Source: Plotosus lineatus
Lineage: Eukaryota; Chordata; Actinopteri; Siluriformes; Plotosidae
Direction: 5' to 3'
NCBI GenBank assembly: GCA_024760905.1
Contig: CM045732.1
Coordinates: forward strand, 60,169,996-60,233,995
Length of the DNA: 64,000 bases
Positions 11,488-26,842 of this stretch are shown here, piece by piece. Every line of letters begins with the position of its first letter. The stretch's first letter is position 1. The position numbers and the translations under genes are program-made. The notes beneath the pieces were generated by a model. The model worked only from the letters and a program-made list of their open reading frames with translations, had not been told where the DNA came from and did not search any database.

Positions 11488-14400
11488 TCACACCCTGATC
11501 TGGTATCCGTTCACGTCAGCTGGGCCTTTTGGATCCAAAGACTTATCACCTGATAGCCTGGGAAAAAAAAAAAAAAAAACAGAAAAAGAAAGGAAGCAGA
11601 TTCACTGAAAACTCCTTGCTCAAACCACAGCAGCCCAATTCTTGATTGGTTAGCAGACTAACGATCTCAAATTTTACTGTTAACTTCTTCACCCCTCTGA
11701 ACATGAACAGAACTCCTATGCATATACAGTGGTACCTCACCTTACGATAGTTCCAGCAAACGAGAAATCCAGGTTACGAAAAACATTTTCCAAAATTTTT
11801 TGTCTCTGTATACGAAACAAGGTCTCCTTACGAAACGCGCCATTCAAACAATGCACGAGCTGCTTTCCCATGAACTATCCTCCAACATCCTGCCCTGCTG
11901 GCCTCCCATTGGCTAGAAGGGATGACACAGCTCCCTCCCATTGGCCATCTCCCAACATCCACTGGCCTCCCATTGGCTCGGAGGGATGATGCAGCTCCCC
12001 CCCCCCCCACTGGCTATTATGGAGCTGCATCTTCCATAATGCTTTTCGTGTAAAGGACAGAGTTACTGTTTTTTGACTCGGGCTTTTAACCTTTCATAAA
12101 CATTTGTAAGATTATAACTCTGCTAAGATGATGATCAACACACGCGCGTGATTTCCGGTGCGAGTGAAATGAGGAAGCGGGCTCGTGGCATGCGGTTGAG
12201 TGATATCGCAAAGGAATATGGCCAAACCCGTCTACCATCGGTATGACATTGAGGCAGAAGGAGGTCTTAAACGGTATACTTTTATAATTTTTAAAGGGTT
12301 TAGGGGGTAGTATTGGGGCATTGGAACAAATCACATGTAAAATGCAGTTTTAATTTACGAAAAATACAGGTTAAGAAAAATGCTCTGGAACAGATTAATT
12401 TCGTAAGATGAGGTACCACTGTATACAGTACTGTATTAATCCTAAAATGGAAATGTAGACTCTGCATTCAACCCATATCCAAAGTGAGCACACACACGCT
12501 CCGAGAGAGTTGCCACACACTACGGCGCCCAGAGAGCAATCGGTTGTTGGGTGCCATGCTCCAGGGCACTCCAGCCATGAAGGTGGATAAAGGGAAGGTG
12601 CTTCTCACTTCTCCCACTACTAAATATTTTTCCTCCTGGTTCTGGTATCGGGTCAGCGACCTTTAGATCCTCAACCTGCTTCTCTATCCATTAAGCCATC
12701 TGTAAACTCCTACACTGTGTGGTCAAATTTGGTGGACACGTGACCATCACCCCCCCGCAACATTCCATTCCTGTTCTTATACCCTCCACTCTTCCACTTA
12801 ATTTGATAGAATGACAGTGCAGATTTATACATTATACATATACAGTCGGCCCCCAACTTACGAAGACCCCCGTGTACGAAATCCCCGGGTTACGAAAAAC
12901 ATTTTCCTGATTTTCTGTCCCCGAGATACGAAACAACCACCTCTTACGAAAAGAAATTCAAAATTCAAACGCGCCAATCAAAATTTCACACGACGTGCGA
13001 GTTGCTCCTCTCATTGGCGGTCTCTCAACATCCCGCCCCGTTGGCCTCTCAGATAGATACAGAAGGAAGCTTAACTCTTTAGTTTAGTTTTTTGTTTTAA
13101 TTCAGTAAATGTTTAATAACTGTAAGCACATTTGAGCTCATCTGGAATTCCGATCCCTCAAGGAATCAAATTAAAGTTGAGTTTGTCAAGCAGGGAATGC
13201 TCTTTGAATTCACGTCTTGTGGGCGTGGCCCACCGCACGCGCACACGAGAGAGAGGGGTGTGTGTGTGTGTGTCTGTTAGTTAATAAAAAATGTTTAATA
13301 ATGGTTTAATTAATAAATGTTAATAAAATGGCTTAATATGTTAATAAAATGTTTAAATTGTTTAATAAATAATTTTCTTTTAAAACATATTTCATACAAA
13401 ATTAGTGTACTTTTATCATTTTTAAAGGGTTTATGGGGTTTATCCAGTCCAAAGACTGGAGCCTTGGAACGAATTAGGCGTTTAACATGTAAAATGACTT
13501 ACGAAATCCCCGCAATACGAAAATGGCTCTGGAACGGATTAATTTCGTAAGTTGGGGGCCGACTGTAATTTAGTATCATTGAGCTCGGACTGCACCGCAG
13601 ACCTTTTCAATTTCCATCAGTGCTTCATTTAATCTCAAAGGTGTACAGGTCAGGGCTCTGAGGAACACTCAAATTTCCAACCTTGGCAAGTCATGTGTTC
13701 ATGGACCTCACTTTGTGCAAAGGAGTATTGTCATACTGGAACAGATACCCCTAGTCCTCCAATGAAAGTAATACTACAGCTTGGGGAAAAAACCCCCACA
13801 TATGGCTACGATGGTTACAGGTCAACAGATTTTTGGTCAGCTGGTGTGTATCTGTGGTGCACAATCCTGTTTGTGGAGATCTACCTCCATGGAGACATTA
13901 ACTCCATCCGTAATGCTGCCCATTACTGTCACTTTAGGTCTTCATTTCAACATTGATTAGATGAATGGGTACGAGCAGCAAGGTGGTGGAGTGCATATCA
14001 GCTTCACAGCAAGATGGTTTGGGGTTTCTGTCCCAGGCTTTGAAAGGACACTTCTATGTGGAATTTGCACTTCGTTTCCTCACATAGTCCAAAGAGATGC
14101 CCATTAGGTTAATTGGTCATTTTAAATAGCCCTTAGGTGTGAGCGTGTGATGAACTGTCAAGTTGTCCAGGGTGTTCTCTGCCTTATTCAACAGGGTTGA
14201 GTATCACTGGTGTATATGACACCAACGGTGATCAAACATAATGCTCCAGAATTCTGAATAACAAGCACCACTAACCAATCAGAGATGACAAAACAACAAC
14301 CCCTAAATGAGTGGAACTACATAGACTTAAAGAAAAATGCATCCATTACATGTTTATTTCCTTGTCTGATTGGTTAGTCTATTTTGTTATTATTTATCCG

Positions 14401-17400
14401 ACCACTGTTTCACTTTAAATTACTGACTTCAAGAGCCGCACATGAGCATTTTCAAGAGCCCGAACTGTCTACAAATTAGGATTAAGTGGTTACAGAAAAT
14501 GAACCGAGTTTAAATTAGGATGTATTTTTTTATTTCAGGCACATTGGTGCACTTTAAATGTTTTCTGTTACAGATTATAAAACAATGTTAATGAAGTTTT
14601 TCTTTATTGCAAGTTGAACTATATTTCGTTTTTGTTCGTAATGTTAAATATTCAATGTTCGGCAGAAGTGTACTAATAATTGTATAGATAAATAACACTC
14701 TACAGTCGCTCGCGGGGCATGGATGTGTGTGTGTGTTTGTTTCTTCCTAGAGGGGGCGCCACGAAAAATAATTGAGAAGCACTGACTTAGTCATGTTTAC
14801 AGCATGCTTTTTTTAAGTGGACAACATCCATATCATGGCTTGCCATGTCTTGTGTCCCCTACTTGATGGACAGCTAAAAATACTCCAACTGCACAAGCTC
14901 AGGGGCCTTTCAAACTTCTCTCCGCTCTCATGATCAAGGCTACGAATTAACGATAACAAACCCTTCAAATGCACAGTACGCTGTAACAGCAGTGAATCCT
15001 TGTTGTAAATATAAAATCAGATGTGTATCACTTAGCTGTGTGTGCATAGAGTGTAAACAGTGTCTTCTGAACAGAGCTGGCTGAATGCAGGGCACAATAC
15101 CTCCTCTCGCCACGGCTGTTCTTGCGCATGGGGCTGCCTGGGTTACGTAGAGGGGATCCCATATCTTTCTTTCTGTCCTTGGTGGGAGAAACAGGTGCAG
15201 GCTTGCCAATCTGCAAAATATTCATTAGATTTATTTAATGATAGCAACTGACTGATCTAGCCATCATAGCTTATTTATATCACTACATTAAGCAAAGACT
15301 ATATTAACAACTTGGATGTTCTCTCGAAGTAGAGATCTTGGGGGAAAAAACATTTCAAAGTTATATCCTTGAGCCTGAGGTCAGATACCATGTTAACAGG
15401 TCAACAGTATCAATTCACTCAGTATTTTAGACCAGCTACGATAAGATGTAATTGTACACTTGGTATCACCCCTCCAGCCACCCACCCACCCACCACTCAC
15501 AATCACTAATTGACAAGGATGGAGGATGTATGCAAGCTCATTCGTACACCAATCACATCAAGAGAGCAGTAGAGGGAAAATGAAGGCGGTACCTGGAGAA
15601 GTGCTGGAAAAAAATATCCATCCATCTCTAATGGAATTGTATTGTCAGTGAGATTATTTTCCGATTTAAAATCAGTTATCCTTTGACATGACTACTTCTA
15701 TGTGATGCAAAACAGAGAGAGAAAAAAAAAACCCACCAAAGAAATTAAGAGAGGGGCAGTGGTGGCCTGGTGGTAAGATGCTGGATTACCGATCCTAAGG
15801 TTGGGGTTCAAGCCACACTGTCAACAGCGGACCCCGATAGCGCGCCCCCCCCCCCCCCCCCCCCCCCAGCTAACTGGGTTATCAAACGCCGGCCGTGTCG
15901 CTCACTGTCTATAGGAGAGGCTGTAACAGAACCAGTTACCCATCAACAAAGAAACTTGGGAGCAGATGCGGAAGCATGTGGCCTGGATTTACTCACACGG
16001 CAAGGAAGTTGAGAAGAGGATCCAAGGAACCACTGACCTGCCCAAGGTCCATACTCTTTATTTACTCTAATATTCATTCAGTGCGTATGTGTGTAAAATG
16101 GTTAGTTCTTCAATTTTCACTACACTGAACTATGCAGTCAGTGCTCCTCAGTCCCCCACCCCCAAATATGTATATATCTATCGCCCAGTGCAACTACAGT
16201 CAGCCCTCTACTTACAATTACGAAAACCTCTGAATACAAAAAATCCAGATTACGAAAAACATTTTCCTAAATTTTTGTCCTCTGTATACGAAAACAACCT
16301 CCTCTTACGAAAAGTGCCAAACGCGCCATTCAAACATTCAATCGCGCCATTCAAACATTCAAGAAATGTGCAAGTTGCTCTTTCATTGGCTGTCTCCCAA
16401 CATCCTGCCCCGCTGGCCTCCCTTGGCCAGGAGGGAGCTGAACTGTACCCATGCTTCCTATTTGAAGCGGGCTCCGTTATCAATCGAAGTGAAGCAGGCG
16501 ATAATAAAAAAATACGAAAATGGGATGCGGTTGAGCAAAATCGCAAGAGTATGGCCGAAACCCCTCTACAATCAGGACGATATTGAAGCAGATTGAGACC
16601 ATAAAAGCGGAGATACGGTGACTGAGGCGATTATTTCGGAAAAAAAAAACAACAACCGCCATATTTAAGGACCTCGTGAAGGAGGGTGGGAGTGAGGGTT
16701 CTTCAGACCAGCAACCCCCAGACTTTAAAGCGTCGCATGGGTGGTTCAAGAGCTTTAAAAAAAGGTAAATAATTTTCTTTTACTTTTAACACATTTCATA
16801 CAAAACTGGTGTACTTTTATCATTTTTAAAGGGTTTATGAGGAAGTCTTGGGAGCCATGGAACGAATCACGCGTTTTACATGTAAAATGCACCTCTACTT
16901 ACGAAAACTCCAGGTTACGAAAAAGGCTCTGGAACTGATTAATTTCGTAAGTAGAGAGCCGACTGTAATGGGTTGTCAAAGGCCGGCCATGTCTCTCACT
17001 GCCTATATGAGAGGCTGTAAAAGAACCATTGCTGACTTTCTTCAAGAGTAGGCTGCATAGCAGTCAGCATGTGTCTGCTCTGCAATGGCCTGGCGAACTG
17101 TCCAGGGTGTACTCTGCCATTGCCCAGAGTCGGCTGAAACAGGTGCCAGCATCCTGCGATCGTTATTAGGATTAAGCAGTTTAGAAAACGAATGAATGAA
17201 ATTAAGAGCATAACGTTAGAGGAACTTTTCCTTCCTTTGCCACCTAGACTGATGGATTAAAACTTAGACAGCACTACTAGGAAATGACGAGGACTTAAAT
17301 GGCAAAATGTCAACATGCATTTAGATCAAATATACGCATGCAATATGCACTCTTTGGATTACACAAACTCAATTCGGCACAATACTACTCCCATTTATTT

Positions 17401-19383
17401 CTCTTACCTTTGCGTTCAGTAACCAATCAAAGCTGTACCTTTTCTCAATCACTTTCACGAGTCGGGTGAGTTCAACTATGACCCTCCCATTCGTGCATGT
17501 TATAGATTTGCTTACATGCTGTTATGGCATTCATCAGAATAGTTATTAACTGTAATTGCTCATTTCATTTTGAAAGGATGATCAGTAGCTCTACTCTTTA
17601 AACCCTATAAAAAAAGAGCTGTGAGATAAACAGGTTCATTTAAGTACAAGTGAGCCATTACTGCCGCACGGACAGTTTAATTTCCAGCTTTCCAAGCCAC
17701 TGACAATGCTGACAATGCTGTGTTTACACTGTGGCTGAGGCAACCGAAACTCAAGCCAGGGATCTTCCTCCCTCTAATAGACACTGTAATCTCCAGGCAG
17801 TCATGCTCTCACATTGCTACACTTTTAAATAGTCCTCAAGCCTTTTATCCAGCACATCTGTGTTTACACTTTGGTTGAAGTAGCTGATGACACCCAGTTT
17901 GCTCTATTCTAAATTAAACTGGGAGAGTTGAACTGAACATCACTTTGTTGTCGATTTATTCGGTGAGATTTTTCTAAATATAAACCTGTAGGATGGGACG
18001 GTACGAGATTAGTCTCAGAATTTTGCTCACCTTGAGCCTCATGTCACGTGTATGCCTCTCCAGCTCCTTCCTCAGCTCCTCTTTCGACAGCTTCTCCACA
18101 TCCAACACCGAGTGCTTCCATTCGATCTGCTCCACGCTGTGTGGGTCATGTGACACATACTGGCCAATCTTCACTTTGCGCACCTTGTGCCAGTAGCCCT
18201 TATAAGCAGTCTGAAACACCTGTAACAAGTCAGCAAGCGTGCGATACTCCAGCGGCTTGAACATCAGATCCATGCGCCGGCTGATCCCGAGAGCTCCAAA
18301 CCGGCCGCCGCTGTGAATCCCCAACACAATGTGGCGGAAGTGGCTCCCTGAGAACTGAGTTTTAAAGCTGATGGGGAAGCGCTCCACAGTTAGCATACTG
18401 TTAGTGAGGTAACTAGAGTGTAAGTCTGGTTAAGAAAAAGGTTCAGCAGCAGTAATCGGTCGATAGTCATGTTTGGTAGCAAAAAAAATAAAAAAATAAA
18501 AGTTTTTTGAAAATTCAAACAAAACAAAACTTACAAACAAAAACTTTAATTCCAAAATTTTTTTGCTCATCAAGGAATAACCCTCAAATTAAAAAAAAAA
18601 AAGATTAACATTTTCCTTTATTTATTTTTTTAATTTCCTGCAGTAACAGTAACTTACTAAGGATATGTATATGGGGTGATATCCTAATAAAAAAAGCAGC
18701 CAATGAGAATATGCAATTTTCATATCCAATGGGTACAGATAAATAATAGATAATTGCCTCGGGCTCAGTGAATATTGTCCAAGTCTATACACTACACTGA
18801 AGCATAAGAAAAGCAAACTAAAAATCAGACTTTTTTTTTTTTTTTACTTTTATTTTGATGATTCAAGGACTGCAGGGTTGGTAATATTTAGTAGCATACA
18901 CTACATCCTAGCATAATTCAGTTAATATTAGCATTCCATATTAACATGTGGACAGAATGAATGAGGTTAGAACATGTGCTGTCAAGTCCATATGGAAGGA
19001 TACATGCCAAGGATTACAGCCTCCAAACATTTGATTGGTAGACATTCTCTGGTCATTTCCTTTGCTATGTCCATTAACCTGTAACAGAAAACAGGCATCA
19101 ATATCAAATCAAAATCAGTTCTGCTTGAGTTTTCTTCTGGGTAGATGGGTCTTTCTGTCACTGAGATATTAATTTACATTTACTGCATTGCGGACGCTCT
19201 TATCCAGAGTGACTTATAGAAGATTTTGCCAAGTTTGTGTGTGTGTTGATTTTGGATTATCATCCTGTCAAGGGTGTATTAGTGTGTGGCCCGGTCTTTA
19301 TCCCAGGACCCTGACCACAATTAAACAGTGAGTCAAGACTAATTAAACAAACGAGACACACACACTAATATTATGTATGTATG

Positions 19384-19467
<84 letters not shown>

Positions 19468-22400
19468 TGTATATATGAAAAAGCACAAGTGGAAATGGCA
19501 CACAGCTCTCAGCAGGTCTGCATAAATACAGTAATTATTAAAACGTCTCACATTAAAAATAAAGCAGTCTGACGTTTATAACGTTTTGAGAAGAGCACAA
19601 ACATCCGGTGTAACATGATGCTTGTAATGCGATTTCCTCTAGCTGATGTCATTGCCCATGTAATAATCAGCCAATCCATAAACATCCTCAGCTGCTTCCT
19701 GTGTGCGCTTCACGGCATGCCAGATACAACAACAGGAACAAGATAGGAAGCATCATGTGAGAACATAAAACCTATTCACAAGGGCTGATTGTAATTTCCT
19801 TCCTAATGGCAACCTAGATGAGTGTGTTCGGCATAAAATGTGCATTACACTAGCAAGGTCTGGTCAATTAGCATGGTCACATCGGTGCACCACCCAAACC
19901 AGATCACCACAAACCACCATAAAACAGCTTGGGCCAGTTTTAAGCTGTATAATTATAGTACAGTTTTTAAGAGCAGTTATACAAGAATATAGGTATCTTA
20001 TCAGCTAACTCATGCAAGTGTAAAGCTTCTGTTATTCACGCCAAACATCAGCAAGATGAAAAATTAGGATGACTGCGATTTTGCGCATGGTGTGCTTATT
20101 AACGGTAGCTAGGCTTGATTAAGTATTCCAGAAGCTACTGATGTCTGGGGATTTTCACACATACACCAGTCTCTAGAGTTCACACAGAATGGTGTGTGTG
20201 GGGGAGGGTGAAAAACAATACAATACAAAAATAAATAAATAAATAAACCTCAGCAGTTCTGAGGTTGGAAACATCTTGGTAATAAGAGACATCCAAAATG
20301 CTTTGAACTGACAAACCAATATAGCCTCTCTTTACAACTGTGAACTTAGGATAGATGCACTACATTAGCAATAATGCTCATCAGGTTCTAAAGACAAGAA
20401 ACTGATGTTACCTTGGACACAGATCTGCTCAAACCGGACACGTCAAGGATAATCAAGTCCTGTCGACATTTGACATATTTCTGCAGGATTTTAGGTACTG
20501 GGCTGCCGGCACACAGCTGGGTGTTTGGATAATTATAATACAGTAATTGATAAATGAGTTGAAGTGGACAGTGTGTTTAAAATGAGAGAATGCTTTACAC
20601 GAGATACTCACGCTGTGAGAGGTCTACTTTTCTTGATCTCAAAAAACTGGGTCCCAGTGTGATTGTACCTGGGTAAACACTGTTAAGTAAATAATGTTTA
20701 CAGGAGACACATGTACTATCCATAAACAGCAGATTTGCAAGACAACAAACTGAACTCAAAAGCACTCAACCAACACAATTATAATAACGTACTAGAGAGG
20801 TTTGGAGAAAAAGCTCAAGCTGCCTCCTTCAATACATGACTTCACAGATGCCACTGACGGGCTGGTGACTGCTTTGAGTGATGGGGAGGTGAATTTATGC
20901 TATGCTACAAGCTGGATTCGATCCTGCGGTTACCAGGTTGATAGTCATGCAATGCACTACTTCAGAACACTTTCATTCATTTGCCAAACTGATTAATCCT
21001 ATTAGTGAGGCTGGAGCCTAGCTCAGCTGATGCTGAGAAAAGGCGGGGTACACTCAGAGCAGCTTGCCAAACCTTTGCAAAGCCAACAGTTCAATTCAGT
21101 TTTATTTACAGTGTATAGTGTTTTTCAATTCATTTTCTGTAACCGCTTAATCCTAAATAGGATCGCGGAGAGGCTGGTGCCCATCCCAGCTGTCTCCAAG
21201 CGAGGGCAGAGTACACCCTGGACAGCTCGCCATGCCATTGCAGGGCGGAAACACGCTGACAGCTTTGCAGCCTACTCTTATCTAAAGTTATAGAAGGTTT
21301 TTTTTTTTTTTTTTTTTTTATAATTGATATTCTCACAAAGCAGCTTTACACAATAAAAGTAGGTGTTTACAAAGTAAAAAAATAATTTAAGCATTTTCTA
21401 CAACATCCCTAATGAGCATCGCCCACAGCAACGGTGTCAATGAAAAACTCCCTCAGTAGATGAGTGGAAGAAACCTTGAGAGGAACCAGGCCCAAAATGG
21501 AAACCCATCCTCATTTGGAGGAAACCATAAAAGATGCAAACTATACATGAGAAACAAAACAGTTCAAAATGTAGTCTAGTTGGTTATATAACAACTGCAA
21601 GTCCTAAATAATTGTGACGGAAACGAATTTATATCACCAGCGGTGAAAATCTATCTTCACAGTCTGTTAGTGCACATCTAGGTCCATATAGATCATCAGC
21701 AGGAAGGAGGGACTTCCAAGATGAGAACTCAAGCCAGCATCAGCACACCAGGACAGACCACAAGACTCGAAAAAAACCTACCTAGGGGTAATTTGAAATG
21801 GGTAGTTTGCCTAATGTGTATGACTTTGGACTGTAGAAGGAAACCAGAAAACCTGAAGAGAGCCCACACAAGCACAGACAGAACATGCAAACGCCACACA
21901 AAAACATCCATCGCATGTCTGCGACTCAAACCCAGGAGCTTCACTTGGGAATATGCCATGCTATATTGTTCAAGTCAGAAAGCATTTGTGGAATGCATTT
22001 TATATTCCCCTTTTAAAATAATACCCCCCCAATAAATAAATAAATAAATAAATAAATAAAAAGCTGCTGGTTTTGCTGCAGAAGTAAAAATCAAGCGTAA
22101 TGGTCAATACTCCAGAAACTTTTTGAAGACCATGTCCAGTTTCAAGGAGACCAAACCTTAAGTCATTTCCTTTATAATTCTAATCAAAACTTTAACTGGA
22201 TCTACTAATTTTTAAGTATCATGACCTTATAAACAGTAAGATGAAATAAAATGGAAAAAACATTTAATTTAATTCTTTTTCAAAGCACCGTTGCTCCACA
22301 TCATTTCTTTACAAGAGACTTAAAACATTTGTAGAGCACTGTACATTATCTCTTACACAAAATACATAAAGGAATTACTATATAAGGAGAGCATCAAACA

Positions 22401-22816
22401 AAACTACATCACCGGCACTGAAATTGTAAACTGTAACCTTGACTTTGAAGCCAACTTGCAAATATTTCATACCTGCACCTGGATCATGTCTGTGTGCTAC
22501 TTTCTCTCTATCAAGCATGAAATTGCCCCTGTAATCACCAGAACCAAGACTGTAACACACCAAATGATGATATACACCATCTGTAGACTAACCATCATTC
22601 ATGATTCATACCCAGATCAATAGCCATTAGACTGAACCAGGTGCCATGATGTACTTGAAAGTTAACATTTAAGGACAGAGTTTCAAATGTCACCAGCTGT
22701 GTAGTGGAAGAAGGATACTGCAAGTCCCTGATGTATTTCTGTATGGCTTCCAGGCGATGTGGAATACTGGTGGTTGGCTGGTATGTAGGCACAGTAGGTA
22801 CAGAAATCTGTAGGAT

Positions 22817-22852
<36 letters not shown>

Positions 22853-25800
22853 ATGCTGTCAACAGAGTGGTACAGTGAGGGCAGCTGGAGAATATCTTCT
22901 CATGTGATCTGACAGCAGAATCCTCTCAGGGTACGACTCATGGTCAGAATCCCAATTGCTGACTTGCAAAGGAATGACCTAAAGAAAGGGAGACGTTGAA
23001 TCGAGGCACAGAGAAGGCATTGAGAATGAAGGGAGTCTCTAAGATTGCCTACATGTCTAATCTTCAGTGCCCCCACCCCACCCCCCAACCCAAGATCACG
23101 GTAGTTCTGTATCTTCTATTGCTTAGAATGAAATCCTGAACATCTGTGCATTTAACATAATATTCTAATATTCATTTTATTGAGACTGTACAATATCTAT
23201 ACACAAAGCAAATGTAAAACTACACTGAAAACTGAATCACAAAGGAGCCAGGAAGTCTGGACCAAAGTGTCTCCCTCCTGAATCAGCAACATTTAGACAT
23301 GGTATCTTTATGCTCTCAAACAAATAAATTGTTCTTATTTCTGAATATAAAATGTGTTCCTTTGGACGAGTCACCGTGTTTGAGTGGAAAAAAATGTAAT
23401 GGTTAGAGAAAATCAGATTTTTTTTTTTTTTTAGACAAAAGCATGTACCAGACATGATGTCATGAGGTTTTCCCAAGTTGCACCATCAGCATTCCGTCAT
23501 CCGACTCCCATTACATTCATGTGATGTGCTGTGTTAATGCGTTAATGGATGATACTCTCTCCTGAAGGTATTACTGCAGGAACTCTGAAAGCAGCTGCAT
23601 TGTAAAGATCAAGGTGTTGTATATACATACGCACATATATATACACATATGTATGTATATACAGTCGTGTTCAAAATAATAGCAGTGTGTTTAAGAAAGT
23701 GAATAAAGCGCAAAATCCCTATAATAGCATTTATTTCCATCCACACAAATGCATTGGGAATATAACACATTCTATTCCAAATCAAAACATTAAAAGGAAA
23801 AACAAATGTGATATTTTTCTTCAAGAAATTGAAACATGAATATTAGACTGTTAAAAACAACAGAATCTGCATTTTTCTTTACAAACTCAAAACATTCACT
23901 GTATAAACTGGAAAATTGTGTAAGATTTTGTTTTCCTTTGAATCACTAAATTAATATTAAAGTTGTATAAACACTTTCTGAAAACTGCTGCACTTCTGTG
24001 TTGCATGAAATCAACCAACTTCTGGCACCCGTAAACAGGTTTTCCAGCCCAGGATGACTAGACTAGGTTATTCTGTATTTCTTGGTTTTGCCTCAGAAAC
24101 TGCATTTTTTTTGTGTCACCCCACAAGTTTTCTACTGGATTAAGGTCCAGGGATCAGGCCGCTGTTCCATAATGTAAATCTTGTTGTTCTGGAACCAAGA
24201 TGTTGCCCATTTACTGGTGCGCTTGGGGTCATTGTCTTGTTGGAACCCATTTCAAATGCATTTTCTCTTCAGCATAAGGCAACACAACCTCTACAAGTGT
24301 TCTGATGGATTCAATCTGACCCATGTTCACTGGGATGTGATAACTAGGCCGACATCGTAGCAAGAGAAACATCCCCATATCATGATGCTTACGCCACCAG
24401 GCTTCACTGTCTACAGTGACTTGAATTTAGTGTTTGTGGATCACCTGACAAACTGCCTCCCTCCACTAGACCCAAAAAGAACGTTAGGCTAAAAAGTGTT
24501 GAGCTGTTGCTCTTTGGTAAATTGTAACCTCTTTAGTGCGTCTTTTTTCCAACAGTGGGACTTTGCGGGGCTTCTTGTCGATCGCTTGGCTTCACATAGG
24601 CATCTTCTAATTGTAACAGGACTCATGGGTTACTTTAGACCTTTGATCTTCCTTGAACTGATTACTGGTGGAGTCCTTGCTAGTTTGGCTTTTTTCCCCC
24701 CATACATTTGAATGGTATTTTTTTTATTTTCTCCCACAGTGCTCAGATTTTGGTCGCCATTTTTAAGTATTTGCGATCATTTTAGAGCAGCCTCTCATTT
24801 TCCACACTTATATATTCCCCCCTCCCCCTCTCCAATCAACTTTTTAATCCAGGTACGCCGTTCTTCAAAACAATGTCTGCAACGACCCATTTTCCTCAGA
24901 TTTTCACAGAGAAATGCTCTATAACCAGCATGTACACTATTTGCTTACTTCTCTCTTTGCATGTCTGTCTTCCTTTCGGCTTTTTCCCTTTTTTACTCGG
25001 GAGTCGCCACAGCGAATCATCTGATTCACACGTTTGATTTGGCAGAGGTTTTTACGTCGGATGCCCTTCCTGTCACAACCCTTTTTTTTTAGCAAGGGAC
25101 AGAAACACGCTGACGACTTTGCAGCTACTCTTTACGAAAGTCAGCAATGGTTCTTTTACATCCTCACACCATAGACAGTGAGAGACATGGCCCGCCTTTG
25201 ATAACCCAGTTAGCTGCACTGGGGGGGGGGCAGTGACAACCTTGTGGAGAGTGGGACTCGAACCCCCAACCTTTGGATCAGCGATCCAGCGCCCTATACC
25301 ACTAGACCACCACTGCCCCTAAGGAAAATAATTGACACCTATTTAAAAAAAAAAAAAGACATCACAAATTGAACTCCACACTGCTATTATTTTGAACACA
25401 CCCCTTTCAATTAGTGATTCAATTACACGGAATCAGCAGCATGCATGTCATGACTGTTGGATCCTATTACTCTACTACACCTGATAAATTATTATCCCCA
25501 TGTAGAAATATCATTTCTATACAAAAACACCAATTGATCAGGTTAGTGATGCTATTGTTTTGAACATAACGCTGTAACACACACACACACACAATTTTAT
25601 GTTCCTGATTGAATACATGCACTGTACATCATTAGCTCAAATCTAAACAAAGCATATTTAAACTTGCACATGAACAGAATGCCAACACGGGTAGGATCTT
25701 AAATTTAGCATCACTGGGATCATTAGGCAAACCTCGGAAATGTCTCAGCTCGTGGGTAAGGCTGAGCAATGTGCAGATGATCATGTGGAAATTACTACCG

Positions 25801-26806
25801 CAATGTGCGACTGATACTAAAAACAAGATTATAAAGCTGGTGTCTAAATGTACTTGCTTCAACTTCTAGGAAGCAGATGTAGTGCACAAAGTCTCCATTT
25901 TACATTTTTTAAGAATTTTACATTTACCTCCGAGTTTGGGTGGGATCATGCTACTGAAGGTAGTCAGTAAAGTTTGTGAGGGTGGTTGGATAATTGACAT
26001 TGTGTGTAAAGGAGGATTAAAAAGAAGTCCTGTCGGTCACACGTTGAGAGTGAAACACAGGATTGTGGAGGTTAATGTCACAGGGAGGGCAGGTATTAAT
26101 TGATGCCACAGAATGCCTAGGTCATGTGACTCAGAACAGAGGACAGAGGGACACAAAGTCAGACCCGGCAGAAAGCATTACATAGGATAAATGAAACAAA
26201 ACTGCATTAAAATATATATATATATGCAGTGACTAAAGGCTATAAGACAGAAATATAAGATGAAGATTATACAGGCACATAACTGGGGCAATTAAGTCAA
26301 AATAGTCATAGAAAACTACAAGTTGACAACTTGGCGCCATATAAGGACATCATAAGATTTTATCCTGATGAATGCCGTGGGCGTTTTATACCATAGACTC
26401 CTGGACAGTTTTGTCACAAAGCACCATCTCTATATGCGCATACATGCATGCACACAATAGGAGACAAAGTTCACATGCATGTGTTTAGAATGTGGTAGGA
26501 AACCAAAAAAACCAGGAGGAAACCCATATAGACTAGTCACATATATGAATCATATAGATTCATCCTTTCATTTATTTTCTGAACCACTTATTCCTAATTA
26601 GGGTCACAGGGACGCTGGTGCCCATCTCAACCGACTCTGGTTGAGGGCAGAAGTACACCCTGGACAGCTCACCAGGCCATCAAGGGGCAAAAACAAAGCT
26701 GATGGCTATGCAGGTACTCTTGTGAAAAGTCAGCAATGGTTCTTTTACATGAACCTCACACATCGAGAGACATGGCTGGTCTTTGATAACCCATTACTTG
26801 CACTGG

Positions 26807-26842
<36 letters not shown>

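Noticed and set aside
19339..19572. Tyr/Ile and Thr/His repeat peptides
   Set aside because: Translations of an AT/AC microsatellite, not proteins.
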